Positions 15,420 to 24,042 of a DNA stretch of 64,000 nt are shown here, one piece after another. Origin of the DNA: Marinococcus sp. PL1-022 (GTDB lineage: Bacteria; Bacillota; Bacilli; Bacillales; Marinococcaceae); assembly GCF_033845285.1 (NCBI RefSeq), contig NZ_JAWXCX010000001.1, forward strand, positions 2,681,495 through 2,745,494, given 5' to 3'. The position numbers were made by a program, and so were the translations under genes. The notes under the pieces are model-generated. The model had not been told where the DNA came from and made no database searches. It worked only from the letters and a program-made list of their open reading frames with translations. The stretch's first letter is position 1; each line of letters starts with the position of its first letter.

Positions 15420-16310
15420 TTATCCCCCTTTGGGAGTCTGAAAGTTCCCCATTCTTTCAAAGAAATTAATAATGTAGGAATGGTCTCTTTTCCCGTTTCC
15501 GTTAGCAATTTCGGAGTGGAAAATTTCTTTCACCAGGTTGGTAACGGGAAGCGGTACCCCGATCGCATTCGCTGAGGACTGGATGTTCTTTAAATCTTTA
15601 TAGTTCGTTTCAATGCGGCCGCCCGGCTCGAAATTCCGTTCGATAATCTGCGGCATTTTGGCTTCCATGACAGCACTGCCTGCCAGTCCGCCGTGAATGG
15701 CTTCAAACAGTTTGTTTAAGTCGATGCCTGCCTGGCTCGCGTACACACAGGCCTCCGATAATGCGGCGAGGTTTCCGCTGACGATGATTTGGTTTGCCAG
15801 CTTTGCTGCCGAACCGGTGCCAGTCGCTCCGCAATGAACGATGTTCTCTCCCATGGCTTCAAATACGGGCAGCACTTTATTAAAGTGGTCTTCGTTCCCA
15901 CCTGCCATAATGGATAGTCTGCCTTCCACAGCCATCGGTTCACCGCCACTGACTGGAGCGTCGATAAAGTGAAGATTCAGTGCTTCCAGTTTATTGGCAA
16001 ACAGTCTTGATTCTTCCGTCGATACCGAGCTCATATCCACAATAATGGTTCCCGGTTTACTGGCTGCAGCCAGTCCTGGCTCTTCAAATAACACCTGGGA
16101 TACATGTTTTCCTTCCGGCAGCATCGTGATGATGACCTCACTGCTTTCTGCTGCCTCCTGGCCTGTTTTACAAGCATGGCCGCCTATAGCTGCCAGTTCG
16201 TTGACCGCCTCTGTGTTTAAATCAAAAAGGTACGTCTCAAACCCCTGCTTGATAAGATGTCCGGCCATCGGCTTCCCCATGATCCCTAAGCCAATAAATC
16301 CAACCTTCAT
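15420..16310 (-). CDS. Beta-hydroxyacid dehydrogenase (tartronate-semialdehyde-reductase/HIBADH family)
   Basis: 296 residues. The NAD(P)-binding motif GFIGLGIMGKPMA, substrate motif DAPVSGGEPMA and catalytic Lys170 in GSAAKLANQIIV are intact. Start: ATG at 16310 with GGAGGCG upstream; five extra codons upstream cover the ribosome site. The closest named families are 2-hydroxy-3-oxopropionate reductase (GarR/GlxR) and L-threonate or erythronate dehydrogenases, all acting on small hydroxy acids. In this operon an oxidation of a C4 or branched C5 sugar acid to a beta-keto acid would feed the TIM-barrel protein encoded upstream. Substrate is inferred. Confidence 0.85.
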   Translation of the reverse strand: MKVGFIGLGIMGKPMAGHLIKQGFETYLFDLNTEAVNELAAIGGHACKTGQEAAESSEVIITMLPEGKHVSQVLFEEPGLAAASKPGTIIVDMSSVSTEESRLFANKLEALNLHFIDAPVSGGEPMAVEGRLSIMAGGNEDHFNKVLPVFEAMGENIVHCGATGTGSAAKLANQIIVSGNLAALSEACVYASQAGIDLNKLFEAIHGGLAGSAVMEAKMPQIIERNFEPGGRIETNYKDLKNIQSSANAIGVPLPVTNLVKEIFHSEIANGNGKRDHSYIINFFERMGNFQTPKGG

Positions 16311-16365
16311 ACGACACGCCTCCATACAACAGTATTTAATAAGATTCTGGTAACGCTAAATGCTC

Positions 16366-17190
16366 TCAGCTTTCCTGAACGACGGGCGCGAGGTGTTTAC
16401 TGACATAATCGCCAAGCTCTTTAATGACTTTTCCGGTATCCGGCTCTGCTGCTCCGGTTTCTTCTTCGAGCATCACCCAGCCGTCGTAGCCGCCGTCTTT
16501 TAAGACCTGCATGCACCCTACAAAGTCAATGTCGCCCTCGCCCATTTTCTTCCATTCATGCTGCTTCGTGGCCTCTTTAAAGTGCACGTGTTTAATTAAC
16601 GGCAACGCTTCCCGGAAAATGTCCACCGGATCCATGTCCCCGAACATGATATGACCGGCATCCGGGGTATAGCCCATGTATCTTTCATCAAGGCCATCGA
16701 AAAGGACTTCATAGTCCTCCCTTGATTTCCAGTAGGAGGTTTTGTAGGAAATCGGGTGCAGCGAGGTCACAATGCCGTGCTCCTCCCGGGCCCGTTTGCC
16801 CAGTTCATTGGCTCCCTTAATAATCTCCTGCTGCCGCTGCCGTACATTGTCCCTGCTGGCCCCGACTCTCGAAGGCACGTTCATTACCGCTCCCGGAAAG
16901 TGCTTCAGGTAGTCGAAATAGTAATTTTCCAGCTCCCTTTCCTGCTCGGAGGGCTTTCCGCCTTCAAAAGCATGCGGGATCGTCAGGGCCGCTAATTGAA
17001 GACCTCTTTGATCCAGCTCTTCCTTGAAGCGCTCCGGCTGGTCCCTATACTTTCCAAGCAGGGATATCTGCATATCCAGGCCGGTCAGCCCACCGTTTTT
17101 TACGTCATCCATGACCTGGTCCATCATGTCTGCCTCTACATCGTAATCCAACACCCAGGTGGAGCCCTGGCATCCGAATTTCATGACCAT
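16366..17190 (-). CDS. Sugar-phosphate isomerase/epimerase (xylose-isomerase-like TIM barrel)
   Basis: 274 residues. AP_endonuc_2/hydroxypyruvate-isomerase-type barrel. Likely metal ligands are visible in TPDAGHIMFGD, LIKHVHFKEA, GEGDIDF and the C-terminal VMLEEETG. ATG three bases after the dhaL stop, with GAGGAG nine bases upstream. Related proteins include 2-oxotetronate isomerase and, as I recall, the 3-oxo-isoapionate decarboxylase (OiaC) that releases L-erythrulose. Between a hydroxyacid dehydrogenase and a ketose kinase, a step that turns a beta-keto sugar acid into a tetrulose or dihydroxyacetone is the best guess. Direct evidence is family and context only. Confidence 0.75.
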   Translation of the reverse strand: MVMKFGCQGSTWVLDYDVEADMMDQVMDDVKNGGLTGLDMQISLLGKYRDQPERFKEELDQRGLQLAALTIPHAFEGGKPSEQERELENYYFDYLKHFPGAVMNVPSRVGASRDNVRQRQQEIIKGANELGKRAREEHGIVTSLHPISYKTSYWKSREDYEVLFDGLDERYMGYTPDAGHIMFGDMDPVDIFREALPLIKHVHFKEATKQHEWKKMGEGDIDFVGCMQVLKDGGYDGWVMLEEETGAAEPDTGKVIKELGDYVSKHLAPVVQES

Positions 17191-17192
17191 TT

Positions 17193-17840
17193 TTAATACT
17201 CCTCTTTAACAGTTTTTAAATTTAATGCTTCCATGACAAAGGTGGAAAACAGAAGCTGCATCGATGTTGCCCCCGGGTCCTGATGGCCTATGGAGCGCTC
17301 GCCCAGCCGGCTGGATCTTCCTTTTTGGGAGCTCATCTCTTTGGTGGCCTCCATGCCATCTTTTGCCGCCTGTGATGCCTGTTCAAATTTTTCCTCCACC
17401 GTTCCCTCTTCACTTCGCAGAGCTGCCTGGACAGGATATAAAACATCCATCATCGTTTTATCTCCCGGCTCCGCCTGGCTTCTTTCCTGCACGCCATTGG
17501 TAAATTCAATCCAGAACTGCCTCATATCCTCCATGGAGAGCTCTGTTTTATTTTTAACGGCCTTTGCCCCGGCCATAAAGCCAGAAGCATAGAGCGGTCC
17601 TACTGATGAACCCACAGCGCTTAAAAAGGAACGCCCCGCTGTCATCGCAATTTTTCCGCAATCTGTTTCCTCCGCCAGCTTTGAATCAAGGGCTTCCTGC
17701 ACGGCCTTCCAGCCGATACTCATTGTTATGCCGTGATCGCCGTCTCCGAGCGCCCGGTCCAATTCGCATAAATAGGTTTTGTTTTCTTCAAGTACACTGT
17801 GAACGCTCTCAAAATAATTTTTCCAATCCTCTGCCTGCAT
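17193..17840 (-). CDS. dhaL: DhaL-type kinase subunit
   Basis: 215 residues from ATG 17840, with AGGAGGGG upstream; a longer frame overlaps the dhaK stop and is rejected. DhaL binds the nucleotide and phosphorylates the ketose held by DhaK. Magnesium-binding ELDRALGDGDHGI (about 26-38), phosphate-binding SVGPLYASG, and GHQDPGATS are intact. It follows dhaK copy 2 by 19 bases. No dhaM-like PTS phosphodonor is seen in the window, so it uses ATP or a DhaM from elsewhere. It is the only intact dhaL here and may also serve DhaK copy 1. Confidence 0.9.
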   Translation of the reverse strand: MQAEDWKNYFESVHSVLEENKTYLCELDRALGDGDHGITMSIGWKAVQEALDSKLAEETDCGKIAMTAGRSFLSAVGSSVGPLYASGFMAGAKAVKNKTELSMEDMRQFWIEFTNGVQERSQAEPGDKTMMDVLYPVQAALRSEEGTVEEKFEQASQAAKDGMEATKEMSSQKGRSSRLGERSIGHQDPGATSMQLLFSTFVMEALNLKTVKEEY

Positions 17841-17859
17841 GTAGTAATTCCCCTCCTGC

Positions 17860-18864
17860 TTAACTCTGTGTATACATCGGGCACTTGGCCGGAGCATCAA
17901 TAAATGGCTTTAATTCCTCGTCCATTTTTAAAAGTGTGATAGAGCACCCTCGCATTTCCAGGGATGTACAATAATCCCCTACATAGGAAGTATAGATATT
18001 TATTCCTTTTTCATTCAGGAGGCTTTCCACCTTGTCGTACATGATGTAAAGCTCCATTCTGGTTGTGGACCCGAGGCCGTTAATAAGCACCGAGACCTCC
18101 TCCTCGGATGTAATATCCATTTCATCAATAATATTGTTTAAAATACGCTCAGTAACCTCGTTTGAAGTAGCCAGCTTGGTTTTTTCCACGCCCGGCTCCC
18201 CGTGGTGGCCAAGGCCGATTTCCATTTCATCCTCTTCGAGACTGAAGCTTGGCTGTCCGGTTTGCGGAAGTGAGCATGGGGAGAGGCCGACGCCCATGGA
18301 GCCTACATTCTGGTTGGCCTTTTCGGTTATACGGTACACCTCGTCGAGCGAAAGACCCTCCTCAGCGGCTGCTCCAGCCACCTTCGTCACAAAGAATTCT
18401 CCGGCGATCCCTCTTCGTTTTTCCGCTTCCTCCCTCGGTGCGGACGCAATATCATCCTTTACGATGATCTGCTTTACTTCTATGTTTTCTTCCATGTCTG
18501 CAATATCGGCTGCCATCCCGAAATTCATAATGTCTCCCTGGTAGTTCCCGTATAAAAGCAGAGCCCCCTGATCGGTATGCGTTGCTTTTATGGCCTCCAC
18601 GATTGGATCCGGAGGCGGAGAAGAAAAGATATTTCCCACCGCGACACCATCAGCCATCCCTTTGCCTACATAACCCATAAAAGCCGGTTCATGGCCGGAG
18701 CCTCCTCCAATAATTAAACTGACCTTCTGCTTTAAGCCAGCATCTGTGCGGACGATCGTTCGCGAATGCGCCTCTATCCCCCTCACAAGATGAGAATGCG
18801 CTTTCAAATAACCATTAAGCATTTCTTCGACGACCATATCCGGGTCATTAATTAACTTTTTCAC
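17860..18864 (-). CDS. dhaK: Dihydroxyacetone/tetrulose kinase subunit DhaK (copy 2)
   Basis: 334 residues. GGGSGHEP (His near 58), SSPPP and LGHHGEPGVEK (covalent His near 221) are all present. ATG after GGAGG. Second gene of the rpiB-dhaK-dhaL-TIM-dehydrogenase-TPI operon. Its N-terminus (MKKLINDPDMVVEEM, LKAHSHLVRG) is the one matched by the broken copy at 6538-6848. G+C is visibly higher than in copy 1. It could phosphorylate dihydroxyacetone, or L- or D-erythrulose; the TPI-like and RpiB partners favour erythrulose. Confidence 0.9.
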   Translation of the reverse strand: MKKLINDPDMVVEEMLNGYLKAHSHLVRGIEAHSRTIVRTDAGLKQKVSLIIGGGSGHEPAFMGYVGKGMADGVAVGNIFSSPPPDPIVEAIKATHTDQGALLLYGNYQGDIMNFGMAADIADMEENIEVKQIIVKDDIASAPREEAEKRRGIAGEFFVTKVAGAAAEEGLSLDEVYRITEKANQNVGSMGVGLSPCSLPQTGQPSFSLEEDEMEIGLGHHGEPGVEKTKLATSNEVTERILNNIIDEMDITSEEEVSVLINGLGSTTRMELYIMYDKVESLLNEKGINIYTSYVGDYCTSLEMRGCSITLLKMDEELKPFIDAPAKCPMYTQS

Positions 18865-18882
18865 CGTTAAACCTCCTGAAAT

Positions 18883-19335
18883 TTATTTTTTCATAAATTC
18901 TTTTTCTTTTTCTGAAATTTTATTGATTTTCCGCTCTGAATTGCCTCCCTGAAATTCTACACTTAAATACGTCTGTACAATTTTTTTAGCATGCTCTGCA
19001 CCGATAACCTGGGCGCCCATCGTAATAATTTGAGCATTGTTGCTTAATTGGGCCCGTTCAGCAGAGTAGGCGTCATGGCATTGAGCCGCGCGAATGCCTG
19101 GGACTTTGTTAGCCGAAATAGCTACCCCAATACCGGTGCCGCAGATCAGAATTCCCCGGTCAGCTTTATTATCGTTAATGTCCTGCGCCACTTCAAATGC
19201 AACATCCGGATAATCCACCTCTGTACAGTTATAGCAGCCGTAATCAATGACCTCATGATTGAGCTCTTCCACGTGTTTTTTTACCGTTTCTTTCAAATCG
19301 TATGCGACATGATCACTTCCAATAGCAATTTTCAC
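18883..19335 (-). CDS. rpiB: RpiB/LacAB-family sugar-phosphate isomerase (copy 2)
   Basis: 150 residues from GTG 19335 (GGGG ten bases upstream); a TTG three codons earlier is the alternative. It has the same motifs as copy 1: IGSDHVAY, CGTGIGVAISANKVPGIRAA with the active Cys, and SAERAQLSNNAQIITMG. First gene of the six-gene leftward operon, divergent from deoR copy 2. Expected role: D-erythrulose 4-phosphate to D-erythrose 4-phosphate, by analogy with RpiB partners of erythrulose kinases; ribose-5-phosphate isomerase activity cannot be excluded. Confidence 0.87.
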   Translation of the reverse strand: MKIAIGSDHVAYDLKETVKKHVEELNHEVIDYGCYNCTEVDYPDVAFEVAQDINDNKADRGILICGTGIGVAISANKVPGIRAAQCHDAYSAERAQLSNNAQIITMGAQVIGAEHAKKIVQTYLSVEFQGGNSERKINKISEKEKEFMKK

Positions 19336-19386
19336 TATTTTCAATCCCCGTTTCTGTTAATATTTGATTAAATTTTCGCATTTCAT

Positions 19387-19426
19387 CTTTTGTTTGTCAA
19401 TTTTTATTTTTATTTACTTTCGAAAA
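19387..19426. promoter_or_regulatory. Island operator motif, copy 3, between rpiB and deoR
   Basis: CTTTTGTTTGTCAA (19387-19400) and, inverted, TTTACTTTCGAAAA (19413-19426) resemble the two arms of the operator at 9698-9742 (11 of 14 for the second arm), with 12 rather than 17 bases between. TGTCAA again supplies a minus-strand TTGACA -35 box for rpiB. Suggests the two DeoR proteins share targets. Confidence 0.55.
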
Positions 19427-19566
19427 TGATCATTTATTCAAAAATAAGTGATATAAGGTGAACAAGACAAAATGAAATATTTCAGAGGAATTTATATTAA
19501 ATATTTTGCTAAAAGTGAATTTTTCTTCTACTATTAGAAAGAGAATATGAGTCGAAGGGTGAAACG

Positions 19567-20355
19567 ATGACTAAATTATTTGTAGCGGAACGCCGGCAAA
19601 AGATCCTCGAATACTTAAATGTTGACCGCCGTGTAACTGTCCGCGGTCTGGCAGAGAAAATGAAGGTATCAGAAGTGACGCTTCGCTCCGATTTGAAGGA
19701 CATGGAAAACGAAGGGCTGCTTCGCAGAACTCATGGCGGGGCTGTTCTGCCTGAAGCAGAAGATAACGAAATTAACTTTTCATCAAGGGAAAAGAAAAAC
19801 AAAACAGAAAAAATTACGATGTCCTATATGGCAATGTCGTTGATTGAAGACGGCCAATGCATACTTTTGGACGCCAGTTCAACGGCGCTTGAGTTTGCCC
19901 GGCTGCTGAAGGAAAGCCAGATGCGCCTTACTGTAGTCACCAGTGGTATTTACACTGCGCTGGAATTAAGAGAAAACCCTAATTTAACAGTCATTCTTTT
20001 AGGAGGGGTGGTCCGTCACGGTTCCAGTTCTTTAGAGGGCGTGCTGGGAATTGATATGTTAAATAAAATTCATGTTGATTTCATGCTTACTTCCGCCAGT
20101 GGTTTTACAGTAAATACAGGGCTTACGGACTTTAACGTCTACGAAGTCGATTTGAAAAAACATATGGTGTCCAAAGCCAGTAAAGTTGTCGCTCTTATCG
20201 ACCATTCAAAAATCAACAAAAGCTCTATTTCTTCCTTTGCCTCTTTAAATGAGATTGATTATTTTATTTCAGACGAGCCCGTCTCGGGGGATATACTTAC
20301 TGAGCTGGAGAAGCATAATGTTCAAACGCTTTTTTCCCTGGTGGATTACAGCTGA
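19567..20355 (+). CDS. DeoR-family transcriptional regulator (copy 2)
   Basis: 262 residues starting MTKLFVAERRQKILEYL at ATG 19567 behind GAAGGGTG. Helix-turn-helix around VRGLAEKMKVSEVTLRSDL; effector domain with ILLDASSTALEFARLL and ILLGGVV. Paralogue of the regulator at 7317, divergent from the six-gene operon it probably represses. Effector is likely a phosphorylated tetrulose or triose. Confidence 0.9.
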   Translation: MTKLFVAERRQKILEYLNVDRRVTVRGLAEKMKVSEVTLRSDLKDMENEGLLRRTHGGAVLPEAEDNEINFSSREKKNKTEKITMSYMAMSLIEDGQCILLDASSTALEFARLLKESQMRLTVVTSGIYTALELRENPNLTVILLGGVVRHGSSSLEGVLGIDMLNKIHVDFMLTSASGFTVNTGLTDFNVYEVDLKKHMVSKASKVVALIDHSKINKSSISSFASLNEIDYFISDEPVSGDILTELEKHNVQTLFSLVDYS

Positions 20356-20391
20356 CTTCCCCGCTCTTAAAACCACTACCATTGAAATGCA

Positions 20392-20428
20392 AACGAGCCG
20401 GCTCCTGAATTGCAGGAGCCGGCTCGTT
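20392..20428. terminator. Perfect 16-bp hairpin between convergent deoR and cpsD
   Basis: AACGAGCCGGCTCCTG and its exact complement flank a 5-base loop. The stem lies between two convergent genes, so it can terminate both. It also marks the right end of the carbohydrate island. Confidence 0.85.
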
Positions 20429-20432
20429 CTGT

Positions 20433-21125
20433 TTAACCGTAATAGTAGTAATAGCTTTGATCCATACCTTTTTTCTGGTTCAGGATGCAGCCAAGAATGG
20501 GCACGCCGCTTACTTCCAACAGGTCCTTCGCCTTCCGGGCGGCATCGTTTTCGGTTTCTCCGGCTTTGACAACGAGAATGCTTCCGTCGCAGTGGCGGGA
20601 GATAACCTGAACGTCTGTCACTGCGAGCACCGGCGGCGCATCAAACAAAATCACATCATACTGCTCGCGGGCAAGCTCCACCAGGTGCGCCATTGAACGG
20701 CTGCCCAGAATCTCAGACGGGTTCGGCGGAATCGGGCCGCTCGGCAGAATATCGAGGTTCGGCACTTCGGTTTCCTGGACGTAGCCCGCGTATTCGCCGT
20801 GATTGGTTAAAGCATTAATCATTCCGTGGGTGTTCATCCGGCGGAATGTATAGTGCACGGTCGGTTTACGCAGATCAGCATCGATGAGAAGCACTTTCTT
20901 TTCCTGCTGGGCCATTGTTACCGCAAGGTTTGCCACCGTGGTGGACTTTCCTTCCCCCGGGCCTGCCGACGTGACTACTATTGCCTGCATTTCTTTATCC
21001 ACCGAGGAATATTGAATATTAGTACGAATCGTGCGGTACTGCTCGGATACCGGGGATTTGCTATTCAGCCAGGTAATGAGCTTCCGCTGATTCGTGTTCG
21101 TCTCTTGCTTTCTTTTTCGTGCCAA
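20433..21125 (-). CDS. cpsD: Tyrosine-protein kinase CpsD/YwqD (BY-kinase)
   Basis: 230 residues, TTG start with AAAGGAG upstream. Bacterial tyrosine kinase with Walker A GPGEGKST, Walker A' LLIDADLRKP, Walker B VILFDAPP, and a C-terminal autophosphorylation cluster of five Tyr (225-229). It controls polymerisation and export of exopolysaccharide when activated by a membrane adaptor (CpsC/YwqC); no adaptor gene adjoins it here. The intact phosphatase CpsB is 3.8 kb away on the same strand (24926). Cytoplasmic, presumably membrane-associated through its adaptor. Confidence 0.93.
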   Translation of the reverse strand: MARKRKQETNTNQRKLITWLNSKSPVSEQYRTIRTNIQYSSVDKEMQAIVVTSAGPGEGKSTTVANLAVTMAQQEKKVLLIDADLRKPTVHYTFRRMNTHGMINALTNHGEYAGYVQETEVPNLDILPSGPIPPNPSEILGSRSMAHLVELAREQYDVILFDAPPVLAVTDVQVISRHCDGSILVVKAGETENDAARKAKDLLEVSGVPILGCILNQKKGMDQSYYYYYG

Positions 21126-21250
21126 ACGCGCACACTCCTTTTGATTTCTGTTCGTTACTCCTTATATCGGCCGGGTACTGTATTCATTATAGGCGTAGTA
21201 TAGCATATTCCCGCGTGCCCCGGTCCGTTTTTCCAAAAAGCAGGACCTTT

Positions 21251-22042
21251 TTATGACCCGCTTTCTGTCCACTGCTGCCAGATGCCGTCCGTCCAGGCTG
21301 TATGCCCCTGTTCCGTCGGTACCGGCGTGTCTTCGCCGACATAGTCAATCAGCTCTTCATCATCCACCGCGGGCCAGGCGCTCCAGTGATTCAGGTAGGT
21401 GACCCCGGCCTCGTCGGCATATCCTTCTACGGCGTCGAGCTGTTCTAAGTAGTACTGCGCCTCGTACCACGGCTGCGGCGCACTGATATAGTACGCGCTG
21501 TCGTTTTCCTGCACCGCTTCCGTAATTTCACGGGTAGCGTAAATGGTATCGTCGCTGCTGACCGTGCCATTATCACTCACCGCAAACGGCACAAAGATAA
21601 ATAAATCGGCATCAGCACCGGCCATTTCCTCCGGCCCGCCTTCGTTCAGCACTTCAAGGGACGTGCTGTCATCATATGTAATCGTTTCTACTTCAGTACT
21701 GATTCCGTTCCAGTTCTCCTCGATCCGATCAGCCAGCTGCTGCGGAAAGCTGTTGTCGCCCTCTGACGTCACCGCACCTGGGCCGGCCACTACGAGCCGC
21801 AACGGATCGCCGGACTGCTTCGCTTCTTCCAGCTGGCTTTGCAGAGCACCGTCCAGCCCTTCGGCGTTAATCCCGCTTCCGGCTCCGCCCTCCGAAGAGG
21901 CGCTGCCGCTGTTCTGCTGTTCGCCGCTGCTTTCACCGGCTCCGCCAGCGTTATCGATGCGGTCCTGGTAATACAGCCATCCTGCTATCAGCACCACCGC
22001 CGTGATCAGGACGAGGATAAATAACCCAATTGATCGCTTCAT
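21251..22042 (-). CDS. SGNH/GDSL-like extracytoplasmic protein, nucleophile motif not conserved
   Basis: 263 residues, ATG after AGGGGAG. Begins with a membrane anchor (about 6-26), then a low-complexity Gly/Ser/Glu linker (30-60), then an SGNH-hydrolase-like domain (LRLVVAGPG, LNHWSAWPAVDDEELIDY, PTEQGHTAW). Membrane-anchored SGNH proteins of this type are found in Bacillus capsule clusters. The usual GDS nucleophile block appears as GPGAVTSEG, so the catalytic Ser is missing or shifted, and the C-terminal DxxH is TEQGH with only the His kept. Downstream of cysQ and SLC13, upstream of cpsD. May modify or bind polysaccharide outside the membrane. Confidence 0.65.
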   Translation of the reverse strand: MKRSIGLFILVLITAVVLIAGWLYYQDRIDNAGGAGESSGEQQNSGSASSEGGAGSGINAEGLDGALQSQLEEAKQSGDPLRLVVAGPGAVTSEGDNSFPQQLADRIEENWNGISTEVETITYDDSTSLEVLNEGGPEEMAGADADLFIFVPFAVSDNGTVSSDDTIYATREITEAVQENDSAYYISAPQPWYEAQYYLEQLDAVEGYADEAGVTYLNHWSAWPAVDDEELIDYVGEDTPVPTEQGHTAWTDGIWQQWTESGS

Positions 22043-22157
22043 GAGATCTCCCCTCGTTCATTATTCCATTCTTAAGTATTACGAAAATCCTTCAAATTGT
22101 AAAGACGAAATCCGAAAATTTCCATAAAAGAACATATACTTCAGCTTGTTTTAACAG

Positions 22158-23936
22158 CTAAAAATAAAACGTATACACAATACCGACAGTCATCACCATC
22201 GCAATGACCGTAAGCGGCAAACCGACTTTAATATAGTCGGAAAATTTATATCCGCCTGGCCCGTACACAATCAGGTTCGTCTGATACCCAATCGGCGTGA
22301 CGAAGCTTGCCGAAGCGGCGATCGCAATAATGACGGCAAACCCCATCGGATCAGCATTCAGGCTTTCGGCAATACTAAGTCCGATCGGAATCATCAGCAC
22401 GGCTGCCGCACTGTTTGTAATCAGCTCCGTAAAAAGGTTTGTCAGGGCGTAAACAAAAAACAGAACTACAATGATACCAAGCGGTTCCCCGAAGGCAAGC
22501 AGCCCCTTCGCTATCCAGGCGGCAAGTCCCGTTTCGGTCATGGCTGATCCTACCCCGAAGGCACTCGCAATTAACAGCAGCACCTGAAACTGCACATAGC
22601 GCTTCGCTTCCTCGGGTGTAATAATACGCGCCACTAAAAAAATGAGTACCGCAAGCGCCATTGCCTGAAACATACTGAGCCATCCGACTGTAACAATCGC
22701 AATCATCGCCAGCAGCACCCCGAGCGAGAACCATCCTTTCACAGGCTTCTCTCTGATGGAGCCCGGCGTCTCCAGGGCAGAAACAACGTAAAAATCATTC
22801 GAGCGCTTGTATTTCTGCAGAAAATCCGAACCGGCGAGAAGAAGAAGTGAATCCCCGGGACGCAGTCGGATGTCTCCGATTTTACTCTGGATCCTTTCAT
22901 TGTTACGATGCACCGCCACTACACCTGCATCGTAGGACGAACGAAACTGCGCCTGTTTGATCGTTTTAGCCTGGAGTGACGACTGGTGGGAAACGACCGC
23001 TTCCACCAGCTGATTCGATCCGTTTTGCAGGTCATCGAGCGTCAGCTCGGTGCCCGTTTTCAGTGTAAGCCCAGCCGTCCGCTGCAGGTCAGCCATTTTC
23101 TCGAGTACCCCGGTGAAAATCAGACGGTCGCCCGCCTGCACAACGGTATTGGAGCTCACCGGCGATATCCGTTCATCCCGGCGGATAATTTCGATCAAAA
23201 ACATCCCCTGCAGGTCCCGAAGCCCTGCTTCCTGAACGCTTTTCCGTACATATGGAAATGCAGACTCAACCTTCATTTCACACAGGTACTCCTTGGCCTC
23301 ATCCTCCATCCGTCTCTGCGTTCCTTCATAGGCTGGCAATATACGGTAACCAATCGTAAACAGATAAATGAGCCCAACGACCGTAAGCGGCAGGCCGACG
23401 ATCGCCAGCTGGAACATGCCGAACCCCGCCATATCGTAATCCAGAAGCATCCCGTGTACCACCAGGTTGGTCGAAGTTCCGATCAACGTAATTGTGCCCC
23501 CCATAATTGTCGCGTACGACAACGGGATTAAAAACTTGGAGGGAGCGTAACCACGATCTTCGCACCATTTTTTGATAATTGGGGTGAAGGCCACTACAAT
23601 CGGGGTGTTATTTAAGAAGGCCGACATGCCGGATATTGGTACAAAGGTGCGTACCATTGATGACACCGGTCCGCGGCTCTTCTGCAGCCAGTGAGTCATA
23701 AACCTTTCTACGAGCCCGCTCTTCTGCACTGCTCCAGCGACAATAAATAAAAGCGCAACTGTCAGCATCCCTTCGTTGGAAAAGCCGATCAGGGCCTGTT
23801 CCGTCGTAAGGATACCGCTGATCAGAAGAATAACCAGCACAGTAAATACGATCATATCCGGCCGCGCGACTTCAAAAAACAGCGCCAAAAGCATCCCTAC
23901 GATTAATACTAATACAACACCCATTTCAATGGTCAT
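22158..23936 (-). CDS. SLC13/DASS-family permease with two TrkA-C domains
   Basis: 592 residues from ATG 23936 (AGAGGGG upstream); an upstream extension of 20 codons is rejected. Ion-transporter halves flank two cytosolic RCK/TrkA-C domains in the middle (roughly 190-370), each with the GD segment (VVQAGDRLIF and RLRPGDSLLLLAG). The transporter motif NNTPIVVAF and, near the end, TNSAAAVLMIPI are the paired SN/TN substrate-sodium motifs. Members with this architecture are often sulfate, dicarboxylate or anion transporters. Next to cysQ, sulfate is a reasonable guess. A terminator separates it from cysQ. Confidence 0.88.
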   Translation of the reverse strand: MTIEMGVVLVLIVGMLLALFFEVARPDMIVFTVLVILLISGILTTEQALIGFSNEGMLTVALLFIVAGAVQKSGLVERFMTHWLQKSRGPVSSMVRTFVPISGMSAFLNNTPIVVAFTPIIKKWCEDRGYAPSKFLIPLSYATIMGGTITLIGTSTNLVVHGMLLDYDMAGFGMFQLAIVGLPLTVVGLIYLFTIGYRILPAYEGTQRRMEDEAKEYLCEMKVESAFPYVRKSVQEAGLRDLQGMFLIEIIRRDERISPVSSNTVVQAGDRLIFTGVLEKMADLQRTAGLTLKTGTELTLDDLQNGSNQLVEAVVSHQSSLQAKTIKQAQFRSSYDAGVVAVHRNNERIQSKIGDIRLRPGDSLLLLAGSDFLQKYKRSNDFYVVSALETPGSIREKPVKGWFSLGVLLAMIAIVTVGWLSMFQAMALAVLIFLVARIITPEEAKRYVQFQVLLLIASAFGVGSAMTETGLAAWIAKGLLAFGEPLGIIVVLFFVYALTNLFTELITNSAAAVLMIPIGLSIAESLNADPMGFAVIIAIAASASFVTPIGYQTNLIVYGPGGYKFSDYIKVGLPLTVIAMVMTVGIVYTFYF

Positions 23937-23983
23937 ATGAACCCCTCTATTTCCTACCATTCTTATAGGGATGATTATACAGC

Positions 23984-24012
23984 AAAAGAGACCCACTGCG
24001 GGAGTCTCTTTT
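23984..24012. terminator. Bidirectional terminator between cysQ and SLC13
   Basis: AAAAGAGACCC and GGGAGTCTCTTTT form a stem with T runs on both strands. Confidence 0.8.
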
Positions 24013-24042
24013 CATCAGTTTATAGTTTTAAAAAAATTATGA

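Noticed and set aside
4064-20355. Integrative mobile element as the carrier of the island
   Set aside because: The composition is mosaic, but no integrase, transposase, terminal repeats or tRNA attachment site was seen.
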